64,000 nt of DNA from Arachnopeziza araneosa. Lineage: Eukaryota; Ascomycota; Leotiomycetes; Helotiales; Arachnopezizaceae. The translations under genes and the position numbers were made by a program. The notes below the pieces were generated by a model. That model did not search any database and was not told where the DNA came from. It saw only the letters and a program-made list of their open reading frames with translations. The stretch spans positions 1 to 64,000 of the forward strand of contig QYAI01000131.1 in the NCBI GenBank assembly GCA_003988855.1. The letters are read 5' to 3'. Shown piece by piece: positions 23,536 through 34,252 of this stretch (within the stretch, counting starts at the first letter, position 1; every line of letters begins with the position of its first letter).

Positions 23536-24087
23536 AACATCAAACCACCTAATTCATTACTCTCCTTCGCACGCCCATCGTCGCTCAAATGATTCTTCTC
23601 CTATTGTCGAACCTGATGGTACTGTACAAAGATCTAGTGATCCGGGAATTAGATTCCAAATTTCCACCAATAAATAATTGTCCAGAGTTTAGCCTACAAG
23701 GACAGGTACCTGATGCCAGCAGTTTCCACCAAGTCATGTTAGCAGATCATCTCTAGCGGGAGCTCAGAGACGCGGGGATGCGGGGTCCCTCACAGTCTCC
23801 TGCAAAATTACGCTGAAGAGATTCCGAAAGAGCCAGCAGCTTCTGACTTTCTTGTTTGATCAATTGGAGGAAACAGGGACAAGGACCCCTCCAGACTCGC
23901 TTGTCACAACCCATGGCTCAGATGGCATCCGGAAAAATATCCACCCTTTCATCCAAACTTTCAGACTTGTCCGACTGAGCCTAGCTTTGATTGAAGTCAA
24001 TAAAGTCGCCATGTCGCCTGGTTGAGAAATTGATCACCATCGCCCTTTCATACTTTCCTTAGAGCGTTCATATAGCTGGTTGGCAAG

Positions 24088-25618
24088 ATGCGTCTCCAAC
24101 TCTCCATAGCCGTGACTGTAGCGGCAGCAGGTCTCTCGATTGCTGCTCCGACATGGTCAGCACTTGAAAGTTATGTAGACTCTCTTCTGGGAAATGCCTT
24201 TACCGAGATCGAAGAGTTGATAGAGCATACTTCACCACGACCATCAATCCTCTGCCACCCAAAGACCCCTACTAAACCACAGCCAATTCCAGGTCCTCGG
24301 AATAAAGTGTGCTACGTTCAAAGCCACAATGATGGCGTTACCGATGATTCCACATACATTCTCAATGCACTTCATTCTTGCAACAACGGTGGTCATGTGG
24401 TGTTTAAGGAAGGCACCAAGTACCTTATTGGAACGGCTCTGGATTTAACATTCCTTAACTCAATCGACATTGGTATGGTTGATATTGAAAGAACAAAGTT
24501 CTGAGCTGACCAATTTAGATATCCAATCGTATATCCAATTCTCCAATGATACAACATATTGGCAGGCTCATTCTTTCCCTTTCATCTTCCAGAATGTCAC
24601 ATCATTCTTCAAGCTAGGAGGCAATGATGTCAATATTTACGGCGGCGGTACTATTGATGGTAATGGTCAGGTTTGGTATGATCTTTATGCTAGCAACATA
24701 TATACTTTGCGACCAGTTCTGATTGGAATTGACGGACTTCATAATTCTGTCTTGAGCAATCTGGTTCTTCGATATTCTCCAGAGTACTACCATTTTGTTG
24801 CCAACTCCACAAATGTTGTGTTTGATAACATTAATATTGCGGGAGCCAGCAAAAGTAAGAATGTAGCAAAGAATACTGACGGCTGGGACACCTACCGAAG
24901 TTCCGACATTACCATTCAAAATTCTGTTGTTAACAACGGCGATGGTGAGAAAAGCAACATGTTCTCTGATGCCAACTGACTTGATATAGATTGCGTCTCT
25001 TTCAAACCGAATAGTACCAATATACTTGTTCAAAACATGTGGTGTAATGGCTCGCATGGCATTTCAGTTGGCTCCCTTGGGCAATACGTTGGAGAATATG
25101 ATATCGTAGAAAACATCTACGTATTTAATACTTCTCTTCACAATGCATCCGTCAGTACTTTTAGAATTCGATTGAATCGCACTTACACTTCATAGGATGG
25201 AGCTCGAATTAAAGTCTGGCCGAACACGCCAAGCGCTCTCTCAGGTGACCTTCAAGGGGGTGGAGGAAGTGGAAGGGTCAATAATATCACCTATGATACC
25301 ATGATCATTGATAAAGTTGATTATGCCATCGAAGTTGATCAGTGCTATGGGCAATCCAATCTAACGCTCTGCCTTGAATACCCCTCGCCGCTGACGATCA
25401 CGGATATCGTATTCAAGAATTTCAAGGGCAAAACAAGCTCGAAATACCAACCAGAGATTGCGACGTTTGCATGCTCAAGTTCGACGGTCTGCAACAACAT
25501 CGTGGCATCAGGGATCAACGTGGTCAGCCCCAATGGGATGGATTTGGCTTACTGCCAGAACGTGGAGGAGACGGCGTTGAATGTAACATGCTCAACGATC
25601 TATAAGGGATTTAATTAG
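24088..25618 (+). CDS. Secreted GH28 polygalacturonase-family pectinase
   Basis: This enzyme hydrolyses galacturonan-type pectin outside the cell. Exons 24088-24472, 24519-24944, 24990-25150 and 25196-25618 give 464 residues; all three introns are 45-46 bp GT-AG. A signal peptide (MRLQLSIAVTVAAAGLSIAA) precedes the beta-helix. The GH28 catalytic signatures are in order: NTDG in KNTDGWDTY, the Asp pair in GDDCVSF, the His in GSHGISVGSLG and RIK in GARIKVWPN. The GSHGISVG form and the length point to the exo-acting polygalacturonase or xylogalacturonan branch rather than short endo-enzymes (about 370 residues). Several N-glycosylation sequons (NVT, NST, NGS, NIT) are present. It has the hallmarks of a gene for plant cell-wall breakdown; no cluster partner lies next to it. 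Confidence 0.93.
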
Positions 25619-26040
25619 CCATATTTGCGAAGCAGCAGACAGTAACCAAAATGATCCCATGAGCTCTAAGACCACCAGTCATTTCTTGAGACTGAGGCTA
25701 TCTCTCTTTTAAAATAGGCACCAGCAGCCCTCAGCAGCCCTCAGCAGTTGTGATCGCGATCATCTCCTAAACAGGGGAATGTCACGTGACCTGGTGTTTA
25801 GGCAGCCCCACCTGGGCAAGAAGACGCCCAAAGTGGTCATCACTCCCCTTCTTTCAACAAAAAAACGGACATATCATCATCTTTGTGCTGCCTTGAGTTA
25901 CCCTACAACGCGAAGCGGACTGTGCTTCAAAAGCTCCGGCATGCTGCTTCCCGCAAAGTTGATTTCTTACAGCCGTTCAGCGCGCTGTACAAGACAGCCT
26001 CGCCTATAGTTCGGCGTCCTGTCAATCCTCCTCTTGAAAA
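25619..26040. other. Intergenic, XLF upstream region
   Basis: About 420 bp between same-strand genes. It holds a short run of CAGCAGCCCT repeats (25720-25750). It probably contains the XLF promoter. Confidence 0.5.
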
Positions 26041-27711
26041 ATGCCCTGGCAGCCGTTGCAGCTGTCACCAGCTGCCGGTACGCATCTACCGGCCCTCCTG
26101 ATATGCGTATCCTTTGTCTCCTCGTCGTACAAGGTCCACCTCACCGACCTCTCCCACATCTGGAGCGAATCGCTCTCCAAGCAAGACATTATCTGCCGCA
26201 GTCGTGCGGAAAACACGAGCATTGACCCTAGCAATGCCGATCAGTTCAAAATCTTCCTCCAAAAGATCAAGCTTGGCTTGGGAGGCGGTAAAGACAGCAC
26301 ACTATCGCTAACGATCAACCCCGATTCAGATCGGCCCTCCTTGGACCTCCACGTCAGTGTCAATCTCCCAGGTGGCCTCCTTCCCCTTCAATGGCCTATT
26401 CGTTTGCTTCCTGGCTCACAGCAACTCCTGAGCAGTCAACTAACAGTACCTTTGTTGCGAGCACAGCATGAACGGCTGCAGGAACTCGCTGGCTTGACCG
26501 AAGTGCTGAAAGAGAAGGATCATGTTATACAAAAGCTTTTGGACAAATTGGAGGAACAGGGTACTGACCTAGGTCAGCTGTTCCCGCAGGTTGCCGGACG
26601 CCCAGGTAGGAAGGTCGATCGGAAGAAAGCTGAGGAACGGGTGAAGGGCCTGGGGTCATTTGATGTGAATGTTTGGAGAGAAGGCTTACGCGGTCATGAG
26701 GCTACACAAAATATTCCCGAACTGCTCAGTGAGGTGTTTCAGGATTCTCCAGATCAAATTGAGGCAGAAGGTACGGAATCAGATAACTGGTGGGACGATC
26801 TTAGTGGGATTACTGTAAACCTGAGCACGGGAAAGATCTCCACGAAAGGAGTGTTACGGGACAGGAAACTTCCTTCTAAAGCACCACCACCACTACCGGT
26901 GCAAGACTCAATAGATGAGAATGACGACTTCCAAGTCCAATCAACACCACCTCATTTATCTAAACCTTCGCCTAGATTGGAGGATACTACAGACGATGAC
27001 GATGACCTCGATGCTCCTTCTCAGCGGTCCAAAATTTCTGATAGTTTCCCTATTTCACAAATTACAGCCCGGCCCTCGCCACCACCCAGAGTAGCTAAGA
27101 AACTCGGAGCCATAGGGGAAAAGAAGCAGAAACCCCCTGAACAAGAGCCAGAACCTGAACCAATGTTAGAGGATGAGACCGCATTCGAAAGTGAGGATGA
27201 ACCTGCCATTTCTCCTCCACAAGCACGAGCACCGAGTCCTCTGAATTGTACACCAAGTCCCCCAGCACAGCCAAAGTCCAAAAAAAGTCTGGGCCGGATA
27301 GGCGGCAAGAAAGAGCCTCCTCCTCCTATTGAACCATTACCCCCACCTGAGCCAATACTTCCAGCTGAAAAACTATCACCGCAACCCAAAAAATCCAAAC
27401 TTGGTAAAATTGGTGGGAAAAAAGCAGCAGCCAGAGTAGCCCAGAAACAAACATCACTTGCACCAAGTATGAGCACAAATATTCTCACAAATGATCTAGC
27501 ACTACCCCATAAAACTAAAATCAGCACCAACAGCCACCAGAAAGCTGAATCTGAACCCGTTCCCGCCGAACCAGTGAAGGAAGAAGAAACGCCTGAGCCT
27601 GAAGATGAGCCAGAGACGGCGGAAGTGAAAGCGGACCGCAAAAGGGAGCAGTTAAAGAGGGAGTTGGAGGAGAAAGCTAAGGCACCGGTGAAGAAGAAGC
27701 GGAAATTTTGA
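26041..27711 (+). CDS. xlf1: XLF/Nej1 non-homologous end-joining factor
   Basis: XLF (Cernunnos, yeast Nej1) bridges broken DNA ends with Lif1/XRCC4 and DNA ligase IV in the nucleus. The single exon encodes 556 residues. The head domain starts with MPWQPLQL, then LLICVSFVSSSYKVHLTDLS and HIWSESL, as in the XLF head. The segment LPLQWPIRLLPGS corresponds to the conserved aromatic strand, and the helical stalk spans about residues 145-185 (RAQHERLQELAGLTEVLKEK). The long tail is acidic and Pro-rich. It ends in a Ku-binding-type basic motif, KAPVKKKRKF, at the extreme C-terminus. Three copies of LG-x-IG-[GE]-KK lie in the tail at 27103-27126, 27289-27312 and 27400-27423. The protein is longer than human XLF (299 residues) because of this tail, a common trait in filamentous fungi. 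Its 3' end faces rtc1, about 220 bp away. Confidence 0.92.
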   Translation: MPWQPLQLSPAAGTHLPALLICVSFVSSSYKVHLTDLSHIWSESLSKQDIICRSRAENTSIDPSNADQFKIFLQKIKLGLGGGKDSTLSLTINPDSDRPSLDLHVSVNLPGGLLPLQWPIRLLPGSQQLLSSQLTVPLLRAQHERLQELAGLTEVLKEKDHVIQKLLDKLEEQGTDLGQLFPQVAGRPGRKVDRKKAEERVKGLGSFDVNVWREGLRGHEATQNIPELLSEVFQDSPDQIEAEGTESDNWWDDLSGITVNLSTGKISTKGVLRDRKLPSKAPPPLPVQDSIDENDDFQVQSTPPHLSKPSPRLEDTTDDDDDLDAPSQRSKISDSFPISQITARPSPPPRVAKKLGAIGEKKQKPPEQEPEPEPMLEDETAFESEDEPAISPPQARAPSPLNCTPSPPAQPKSKKSLGRIGGKKEPPPPIEPLPPPEPILPAEKLSPQPKKSKLGKIGGKKAAARVAQKQTSLAPSMSTNILTNDLALPHKTKISTNSHQKAESEPVPAEPVKEEETPEPEDEPETAEVKADRKREQLKRELEEKAKAPVKKKRKF

Positions 27712-27930
27712 AATTTGGGTAGGAATGAGTTTCGCTTGTTTACTTCAGGATTTGGGAAAAGCACGAGATTGGAAAGGTCATAGGGTAAACTAGCAGGACT
27801 TGAAAATGAGGTGGGGATAGTATGATGTAATGCTTGATTAAGAATTGATCATCTATGATCTTCTACTTTACAATACCCAATGCAACGCCTCGCTGTGTTT
27901 GCCGATCAAATGAGACATAATACACGACAA

Positions 27931-30900
27931 TCACTGGGATCGCGCTCCGGAGCCTGGTCCACCGCCTCTTTCTCCGGGTGCAACAAGCTTCACGCTCTTC
28001 TTTCTCTCCACACCAAATCCACTCCCGCCTCCTCCAAGAGCAGCTCTCACACCCTCTACAGCACGCGATTGTACCGCCTCTCGCTGGTCTCTGCGTACTC
28101 CGCCTGCACTCGAACTTGCGCTCGGACCTCGACTTCTCCCACCACCACTGCCTCCCACACCTCTCTCCTTAATCTGGGCCTCTAATTCCTTTTCTCGCTT
28201 AATCTTGCGCTCGAGATTCAACTCGTCTAGCCATGTGCCAGGTCCACAGGGGTGTAGACAGCCGCTTAAAGGACAACAACCCGTATCATCCCATTTATCA
28301 TAGGCGCTCATGCAAGCGGCATGGCCGCCGTGGCCGCAGCCATTACAATAAGTCCAAAGGGGGAGTGTGGGACAGTCTGACTCCTCCTTAGTCCAGAGGT
28401 AGGGGTCAAGATGACGACATTCACAGACAGCACAGCCGGCCATTTCGCCTTTGCAGTGTGTGCATCTCCAAACAGAGCCAGGTACGAGCGGGTCAGGATC
28501 GTAGCCTTTCTCGCAGTCCGTGCAATAGAATCCTACTGTGACGCCTTGTTGGGCATAGGCATAGACGTCGGGATACTTGGGAACGCAGAGCTTGCGGAGT
28601 AGAGTAGCTTCGATGAAGAGTTGCATTGACATGAGGCGAGATTCATAGGTGCGGAGGATAGCGAGAGCTTGGAGGGGGTCGATAGTGTCGGGGCGGAGGA
28701 ATGGAAGATAGAGGAGAATCATTGCAGATGCGTGAACGGGGTTGGACATGACCTCGACTTGATGCTGAATAGTTCGCTGGAAGAGTGTTTCTGGATTGAG
28801 AGGAGGAATTAGGAATGCTGGATCCGTATCTAGGTAATCGAAATCTGTAGGAATCAAATTAGGATTTTGGTCTAAAACTGGACGCGGACATGGAGCGGAT
28901 GATAAGGGAAGGTCGTCCAGTGGCCGAGAAGTTGCTGAAGCTTCCTGGAGACGGAGCTCAGGGGGTGAGGAAGTAAGCTTAAGATGACGAGTTCCGTGTG
29001 TAATGTCATCAGAATCAGGTGTTAACCCTCCCGTAGAACTAGTTACAGCCTGAGAATCAATGCTTGGTCGGTGCTCATTGTGGTGCTTCTCCCAACTTGA
29101 AATTCGCTCTCGTAACGAATTACTTTGAATGTCGGTGTCATCACTACCTGACGAGCTCATAAATTTAGATTTAGAATCACCGGATGTCGAAAACATCTGG
29201 AAACTCTCTCCTGAATCGTGTCGGTGAACCTGCATTCTTTCATGCTGTTCCCGATCTAAGCGTAAAGGCTGTTTTCTAGGTGGTGCAACATAATCCAATG
29301 CGGGAGAAAACGACTCCATGCCGTAGAAATCATACCCCTCTACACTTGAAGAAGATTGAGTAGGCGACTGCCGAGCTCTGGGAACAGGGATCGGGTTTGG
29401 TGTATTCGGATGAGCAGGATCTGGAAGCTTCAAGTCCTCATCTACAACCATTGGGGTACGCATAGCTTCTCTCGTTTGATAGGCTATTGCATCTTGAACT
29501 GGGCGAACATGTGGAGTTGCAACATTGGAAGTGCTCTCCACTTCATCTCCTCTCTGCGGCTTAATACCACGAAATGGACTTAGAACAGGTTCTTCTGGTC
29601 GAGGTGATTTTCGTGTAGTCTCTTCTTCAGTACGAGATGGAGACCCTGATTGTTGTAAAGAAGATTTCTTTGGTTCGGGTGAAAGAACTTCAATACGTAA
29701 CCGAGTTTCCCGACGATGCTCAGCACGTCTCGTTAATAGCAAACCCATCGTGTACCCAAGAGCTCTCCAAGTCTGGGCAAGACGGTAATGACCCATACCC
29801 TCTGCCGTCTCAGCAAAATACTCTGTAATTGATGATACCCGAACGTTTGGTAGTTCATCCTTCGGGAAAAACCAAATTTTCATCAAGTAACGTTCACTAT
29901 AGTATTGCCACTCCTCTACCTTCGAAGTACCGGGAGCGTGTCCAATTGCCATGACTTGGCGGGGTTTGTAGGGTCCAGTGACTCCAACAGACTCGTCTAA
30001 ATCCATCACTTTTTCGATTCCCGAAACACTAGGAGGAGTGGTGCTCAACTGATTTGAACGCCCACTATGTCGTCTTCGGTGACCTTTCTTCTGCCTAGGA
30101 CCCAAGAAGCTACCGACCACATCTTCTTCAGAGTCACTTCGACTGACACTTAATAGCGGCCCACTACCACTTGGCGGAAATCCAGCTGCATGCTCAGGCG
30201 CAGCCATGGAAGGCCTGCGTCGTGGTGGTGGCTGTCGCTCCTCCAAGACCATCAAAACATCCCCTGTTGGTGAAAATGCAAAGGTTGAAAGACTCCGATT
30301 ATCGATGAGAGGCGATACAAATGCTATATCAGTCTGTGTGAATCCACCTTCTTTATCAACACTCCATAATAAATCTCGCTTATTCCAAAGTAAACCAGTT
30401 GGTGCACTATCCCACTGCTCTATCTCCTTGAACGGCATCGTTGGTCGTGCAAGATCCCAGATGTGAACAGCTACAGCTTGGTTCCTAGCATTTGCATCGT
30501 CATAAGCCACGGTAACTTGCGCCGCTCTATGGCCATTTGCAGTAGCGGAGTAGCAAGCCGGTCGCCACGTAACTCTAGAGATATGTGCCATCGTGCTGAT
30601 TGTATAGCTTGGTTTCTGATTCTTGTCTGCGTTCTTCGACATATCCCAGACCTTGCAAAATTGATCCATGCCACCACTGGCAATATGTTCTCCGTCTGGG
30701 TGCCATGAGATCGAAACGCACGAGTTCGCATGAGCCGAGCTCAATTTCAGTATAGGAGCGCCTGATCTTTGGACATCCCACTTTTGAATTTGTCCTGCAT
30801 CAGTACAGCATGCAAATATAACCCCATCTGTCGGCGACCATTTGACATCTCGAACCGCCTCGGCATTGCACTTGAAAGTCTGCCAGGGTCGGAAATACGG

Positions 30901-31575
30901 ACCATTCTTATCCTGAACTGCAGCTGCTCGAATAACCCAACTTTTGACTGTTCCATCTTGACTGGCAGAGAGGATCCACTGGGGTTTGTGTGGACAAATG
31001 GCGAGCTGATGGACTTGTCGTGCATGCGCCTGGATCCTGGCGACTTCAAGGCCCTCCGATGCTTTGGTCAAGTCGTACGCCGTGATTCTTCCATTTCCAG
31101 ATGAAGTAAAGATGGTATTACTAAGTGCTCCATGGCCCCATTTTATACTGCGGATGTTAAGTTGATCTGGCGTCGCTGCAGATGGATTGTGGGTTGTCGC
31201 ATATGCGCAGATAATCGCTCGCAGGTCGACCTCCTCTGTGATTGTAGAGCCATCAACCTTAAGAATTTTAAACACTTCTGGGCCTGCAATAACTGCCTTG
31301 AGTCCGTCCGGGGACCGATCTAAGCATGCGATAGGCGCACCAGCTGTGTATGTAGTACTTTGGGACGCGGAAGGGCGAAGACGAGGGGAATCAAGAACCG
31401 TCGCGTCGATTTCGCTGTTTGGAGCATTCGTCGCAGGCTGTCCAAGCAGTCTGCGCATAATCTTCTTTTGGGCATTCATCTCGTCATCAGAAGAGCTCCA
31501 TTCGCTCAAGGGGGCATCTTGTGTAGATACATTTGATTGAAGTTCGGAGTCCATCTCGGCTTTATCGTTATCCAT
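27931..31575 (-). CDS. rtc1: Rtc1/WDR24, SEA (GATOR2) complex subunit
   Basis: Rtc1, the fungal counterpart of WDR24, belongs to the SEA/GATOR2 complex on the vacuole that activates TORC1 in response to amino acids. An uninterrupted frame encodes about 1,214 residues from ATG 31575 (MDNDKAEMDSEL). A seven-bladed WD40 propeller occupies about residues 60-420 (ILSASQDGTVKSWVI, ISWHPDGEHIASGGMDQFCK VWDM). A long, probably disordered Ser/Pro region follows. A C-terminal RING-like zinc domain has paired Cys/His: YCTDCEKGY, WRCTHCKGEMAGCAVCECRH, CNGCGHGGHAAC, CCPLSGC. The frame extends upstream to ATG 31752, but that extension is a low-complexity IHIRIRIRVRTRTR stretch from a hexamer repeat, so 31575 is the better start. 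The gene appears intact. Confidence 0.92.
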   Translation of the reverse strand: MDNDKAEMDSELQSNVSTQDAPLSEWSSSDDEMNAQKKIMRRLLGQPATNAPNSEIDATVLDSPRLRPSASQSTTYTAGAPIACLDRSPDGLKAVIAGPEVFKILKVDGSTITEEVDLRAIICAYATTHNPSAATPDQLNIRSIKWGHGALSNTIFTSSGNGRITAYDLTKASEGLEVARIQAHARQVHQLAICPHKPQWILSASQDGTVKSWVIRAAAVQDKNGPYFRPWQTFKCNAEAVRDVKWSPTDGVIFACCTDAGQIQKWDVQRSGAPILKLSSAHANSCVSISWHPDGEHIASGGMDQFCKVWDMSKNADKNQKPSYTISTMAHISRVTWRPACYSATANGHRAAQVTVAYDDANARNQAVAVHIWDLARPTMPFKEIEQWDSAPTGLLWNKRDLLWSVDKEGGFTQTDIAFVSPLIDNRSLSTFAFSPTGDVLMVLEERQPPPRRRPSMAAPEHAAGFPPSGSGPLLSVSRSDSEEDVVGSFLGPRQKKGHRRRHSGRSNQLSTTPPSVSGIEKVMDLDESVGVTGPYKPRQVMAIGHAPGTSKVEEWQYYSERYLMKIWFFPKDELPNVRVSSITEYFAETAEGMGHYRLAQTWRALGYTMGLLLTRRAEHRRETRLRIEVLSPEPKKSSLQQSGSPSRTEEETTRKSPRPEEPVLSPFRGIKPQRGDEVESTSNVATPHVRPVQDAIAYQTREAMRTPMVVDEDLKLPDPAHPNTPNPIPVPRARQSPTQSSSSVEGYDFYGMESFSPALDYVAPPRKQPLRLDREQHERMQVHRHDSGESFQMFSTSGDSKSKFMSSSGSDDTDIQSNSLRERISSWEKHHNEHRPSIDSQAVTSSTGGLTPDSDDITHGTRHLKLTSSPPELRLQEASATSRPLDDLPLSSAPCPRPVLDQNPNLIPTDFDYLDTDPAFLIPPLNPETLFQRTIQHQVEVMSNPVHASAMILLYLPFLRPDTIDPLQALAILRTYESRLMSMQLFIEATLLRKLCVPKYPDVYAYAQQGVTVGFYCTDCEKGYDPDPLVPGSVWRCTHCKGEMAGCAVCECRHLDPYLWTKEESDCPTLPLWTYCNGCGHGGHAACMSAYDKWDDTGCCPLSGCLHPCGPGTWLDELNLERKIKREKELEAQIKERGVGGSGGGRSRGPSASSSAGGVRRDQREAVQSRAVEGVRAALGGGGSGFGVERKKSVKLVAPGERGGGPGSGARSQ

Positions 31576-31648
31576 GGTGGCAGAATGAGTAGCCGCGCAC
31601 ACCGCCTCACAAACGCGTTTGACGCTCGGAGTGGGAATATTGTTAAAG

Positions 31649-31697
31649 CGAGTGCGAGTACGAACACGAATGCGAATGCGAATGTGAATATGAATGG
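31649..31697. repeat. Degenerate GAATGC/GAGTGC hexamer array
   Basis: About eight imperfect 6-bp units just upstream of the preferred rtc1 start, on the leader side of that gene. Confidence 0.75.
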
Positions 31698-31752
31698 AAT
31701 TACCGAGGGGTGGATTGTTGATGTTGAAAGATTGTTGCGAGACGGAATTCAA

Positions 31753-32066
31753 GTGTTCAGAGCTTTGCCAAACCGAGCAAATTATTTCGTGTCTAAGATT
31801 GTCTTTATCTGTAATCTAAGCGACACACATCTCCAAAGCTCAGTCCTCCCTTTGGTGCTCTCTCGCTAACCCTGAACCTACCGACCCCATAGCATTGTCA
31901 TAAAAACAGCGCCATTAAGTACCCACGGTGATTGGAGTTGCCTTTGCTTCTTATATCTCTTTTTAGAGGGATTTCGCTGAAGTAAATCTAGTTACACCAA
32001 AATAAATTGCTCACCGAAACCTCCAAGTCCATCGCGAACAGCTTGGTGGTATTACAAGTAATTTAT
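31753..32066. other. Intergenic, rtc1 upstream region
   Basis: No gene is seen. It probably includes the rtc1 promoter (minus strand). Confidence 0.5.
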
Positions 32067-32289
32067 GAGGCGGTCAAAATTCGTCTTCGCCAAAGCATCA
32101 GGAAATCGTAAAGTCGAAGCTCAAATTCTACAATATTTACTGCACTGAACTTGATAAAAACCTACTACAATAAAAGATGAGTATCTAAGAGCTCTGCATT
32201 TTTCAGTTTTAAGTGCTTGTTTAAGACAAGTATTAACATTTTCTAGTTTTGATTTTTTTCGTTCGTCAAAAACGAATTTTGACCGCCTC
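32067..32289. mobile_element. Probable MITE with 18-bp terminal inverted repeats
   Basis: GAGGCGGTCAAAATTCGT at 32067-32084 is repeated exactly as its reverse complement at 32272-32289, enclosing 187 bp of AT-rich DNA without a coding frame. The structure fits a non-autonomous DNA transposon of 223 bp. No clear target-site duplication is visible: the flanks are TTAT on the left and GATA on the right. The element family is therefore not assigned, and the ends may be diverged. Confidence 0.65.
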
Positions 32290-32797
32290 GATACGATGAC
32301 CACATTTCATCACTGTAGAAACTGAGTATACTAAAGCTATTTTGAACGATTGGTATCAATTCAACCCAAAAATTTACTCGTGCTTTACACAAGAGTGTGG
32401 CAGATTTGACAACCTATAAATTAACTCGAAACCAAAATTTATTCATTCACCTGTCAAACACATCTGCTCCATGACAAGTTTCGAGTCCCAATTGGATGAA
32501 TTCATGACGTGTAATTTCTAATCTAATTTCGTAGCAATGTTTAGGCTCTAATATTCTTCAAACAGGAAGAAACTGCTGATGGAATCATGTGGATTATCCC
32601 CAACCCAAGTAGATTGACAGACCATTGCCTAAGTCTGATAGAAGACATAGAGAGAACCTTAGCTCCTCCTTCCAATATGAATTAAGTATACTTCCTTTCT
32701 ACTAGCTCCGATAAGTTTCAATGCTTGCTCGAAATGCAACAAGCAAAAGTATAAGTCCGTCGTAGCTAGCAGGTATGTTTTACACCCCAAAATTAGA
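32290..32797. other. Intergenic, AT-rich
   Basis: About 500 bp downstream of the F-box gene (minus strand). No coding or RNA feature is recognised. Confidence 0.5.
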
Positions 32798-34252
32798 TCA
32801 GATCGTTCGCGCTTGCATCATGTCAACCTCATCAACACATGGACTAGCTTCCTCCGAGAAGCCTGGAATACGAGCCTGCCATTTTGGTACCCGATACCAT
32901 TTCCCCATCAGAGGAGGTCGATCATTGATCATCGGCCAATCGCATTTTCCAAGCACATACTCTTCAAGCAACCTCGCTGTTTCAGGAGGATCAATACCAT
33001 GGGTTGACCAGTTCTCGTCCAGATCTGAGTGTGGAGAAAGCGAAATCCAATTTCCATCGTAAATTCCCGGTTCTTCTTTGACAGTTATCTCAAACTTTTC
33101 TAATTTGAAGTCTTGAAGTCTGGTGAGCATGGCTCGAGCGGATCCATTGAAAATAGTATGTGGAAACAAGGCATGCGTTTTTATACACCAGTTGATTGCG
33201 AGATATGTTAGTGAATTTTTGTGCCTGCTGAGGAACTCATAGACTAGTTCCTGATCGGCGATAATATTGTTGATACGAAGACTTCGTAGACGTGGCCATG
33301 AGTGTTTATAGAAGGTTTTATTGGAAGCTGCGCATGAAAGGTTCTCGCTTGGAAAGTGAAGCTCGAGATTTTGCAGATTTGGTGCACACCGAAGTAAGGA
33401 ATGAATAGCAGAACCCCATCCAGCTTCAAGGTTGTCAGAAAGCATGCGTGTATAATTCTTGATCTTTGTGATTTTAAGCGTTTGCAGGCTTGGGGCCATT
33501 TCCCTCAATCCTAAAAGTACACTCTGCCCGTAGAGAGTATGCTTTACAGATGGTGCGTAGCTCAGCAACAACTCTTCGGGTAAAGCATACAAGGATAATG
33601 ATCGCAATGGAACTTGCAAGCCTTGCGAAATGGCCTGAAATACATTGCTGTACAACCTGTTGTCTAGCTCCGCTCCACTGGTTGCAATTCTCCAGCACAA
33701 ATCACTCCATACATGGCAGTCAGGTGAATTGTGAAAAGGACACCAGAATTCTGACGATATCGAAACCGAATCCACACTTCCGAGGTGCTTGAAACTTTCC
33801 CGCATGATGAACACATTACACCATATGTCTAGATCTGTAAGGTAATAATCCCTCTTCCGACCCTCGATCCATACACCATGCAAGACCAGACATCTTTTGA
33901 AAAAGTCTTCGTGGTAAGTCTGTAGATAGGGCCCCGCAAAGACTTCGATGTGTTTAACATATTTCCCTAACCAAGGTCGAATACTGATGTCCTGAAGTCG
34001 AGACATGTCGTCACGATACGACCTGATGGAAAAGACCCCGCGTTCAATTATTTTACCCCCCGATCGGGAAATATTGAAGAGCCCACGGACGCACGCTTCT
34101 CTCCACTCGCGAGAGACAAGCCGAAGATTTATTACATCGCGTGCTGCGAGGTAGTCAATGATCGCGATCTTGCATTCGGAGGGCAGGGCAGAGATGCGAC
34201 TCTGATCGTTGGAGGGGTAGCTTTGGGTGCTAGAAGGGAAGAACGACGCCAT
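32798..34252 (-). CDS. F-box domain protein
   Basis: A single-exon protein of 484 residues. An F-box lies near residues 18-62 (ISALPSECKIAIIDYL, then LRLVSREWREACV), which in this family binds Skp1 to build an SCF ubiquitin ligase. The rest is leucine-patterned without a clear repeat register; segments such as LRSLRINNI and LQNLELHFPS suggest degenerate LRRs. This is the fungal expanded F-box type with no known substrate. The ATG at 34252 precedes MASFFPSSTQSYPSN and fits well. The mobile element about 510 bp downstream does not touch the gene. Confidence is high for the gene and F-box, low for any specific role. Confidence 0.82.
   Translation of the reverse strand: MASFFPSSTQSYPSNDQSRISALPSECKIAIIDYLAARDVINLRLVSREWREACVRGLFNISRSGGKIIERGVFSIRSYRDDMSRLQDISIRPWLGKYVKHIEVFAGPYLQTYHEDFFKRCLVLHGVWIEGRKRDYYLTDLDIWCNVFIMRESFKHLGSVDSVSISSEFWCPFHNSPDCHVWSDLCWRIATSGAELDNRLYSNVFQAISQGLQVPLRSLSLYALPEELLLSYAPSVKHTLYGQSVLLGLREMAPSLQTLKITKIKNYTRMLSDNLEAGWGSAIHSLLRCAPNLQNLELHFPSENLSCAASNKTFYKHSWPRLRSLRINNIIADQELVYEFLSRHKNSLTYLAINWCIKTHALFPHTIFNGSARAMLTRLQDFKLEKFEITVKEEPGIYDGNWISLSPHSDLDENWSTHGIDPPETARLLEEYVLGKCDWPMINDRPPLMGKWYRVPKWQARIPGFSEEASPCVDEVDMMQARTI

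Larger units (their letters stand above)
21761..24087. other. Intergenic, 2.3 kb, with palindromes and a microsatellite
   Basis: No gene is recognised. The right part is the likely promoter of the GH28 gene. It contains a cluster of GC-rich inverted repeats (23351-23430) and a (CAA)n microsatellite. Confidence 0.5.
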
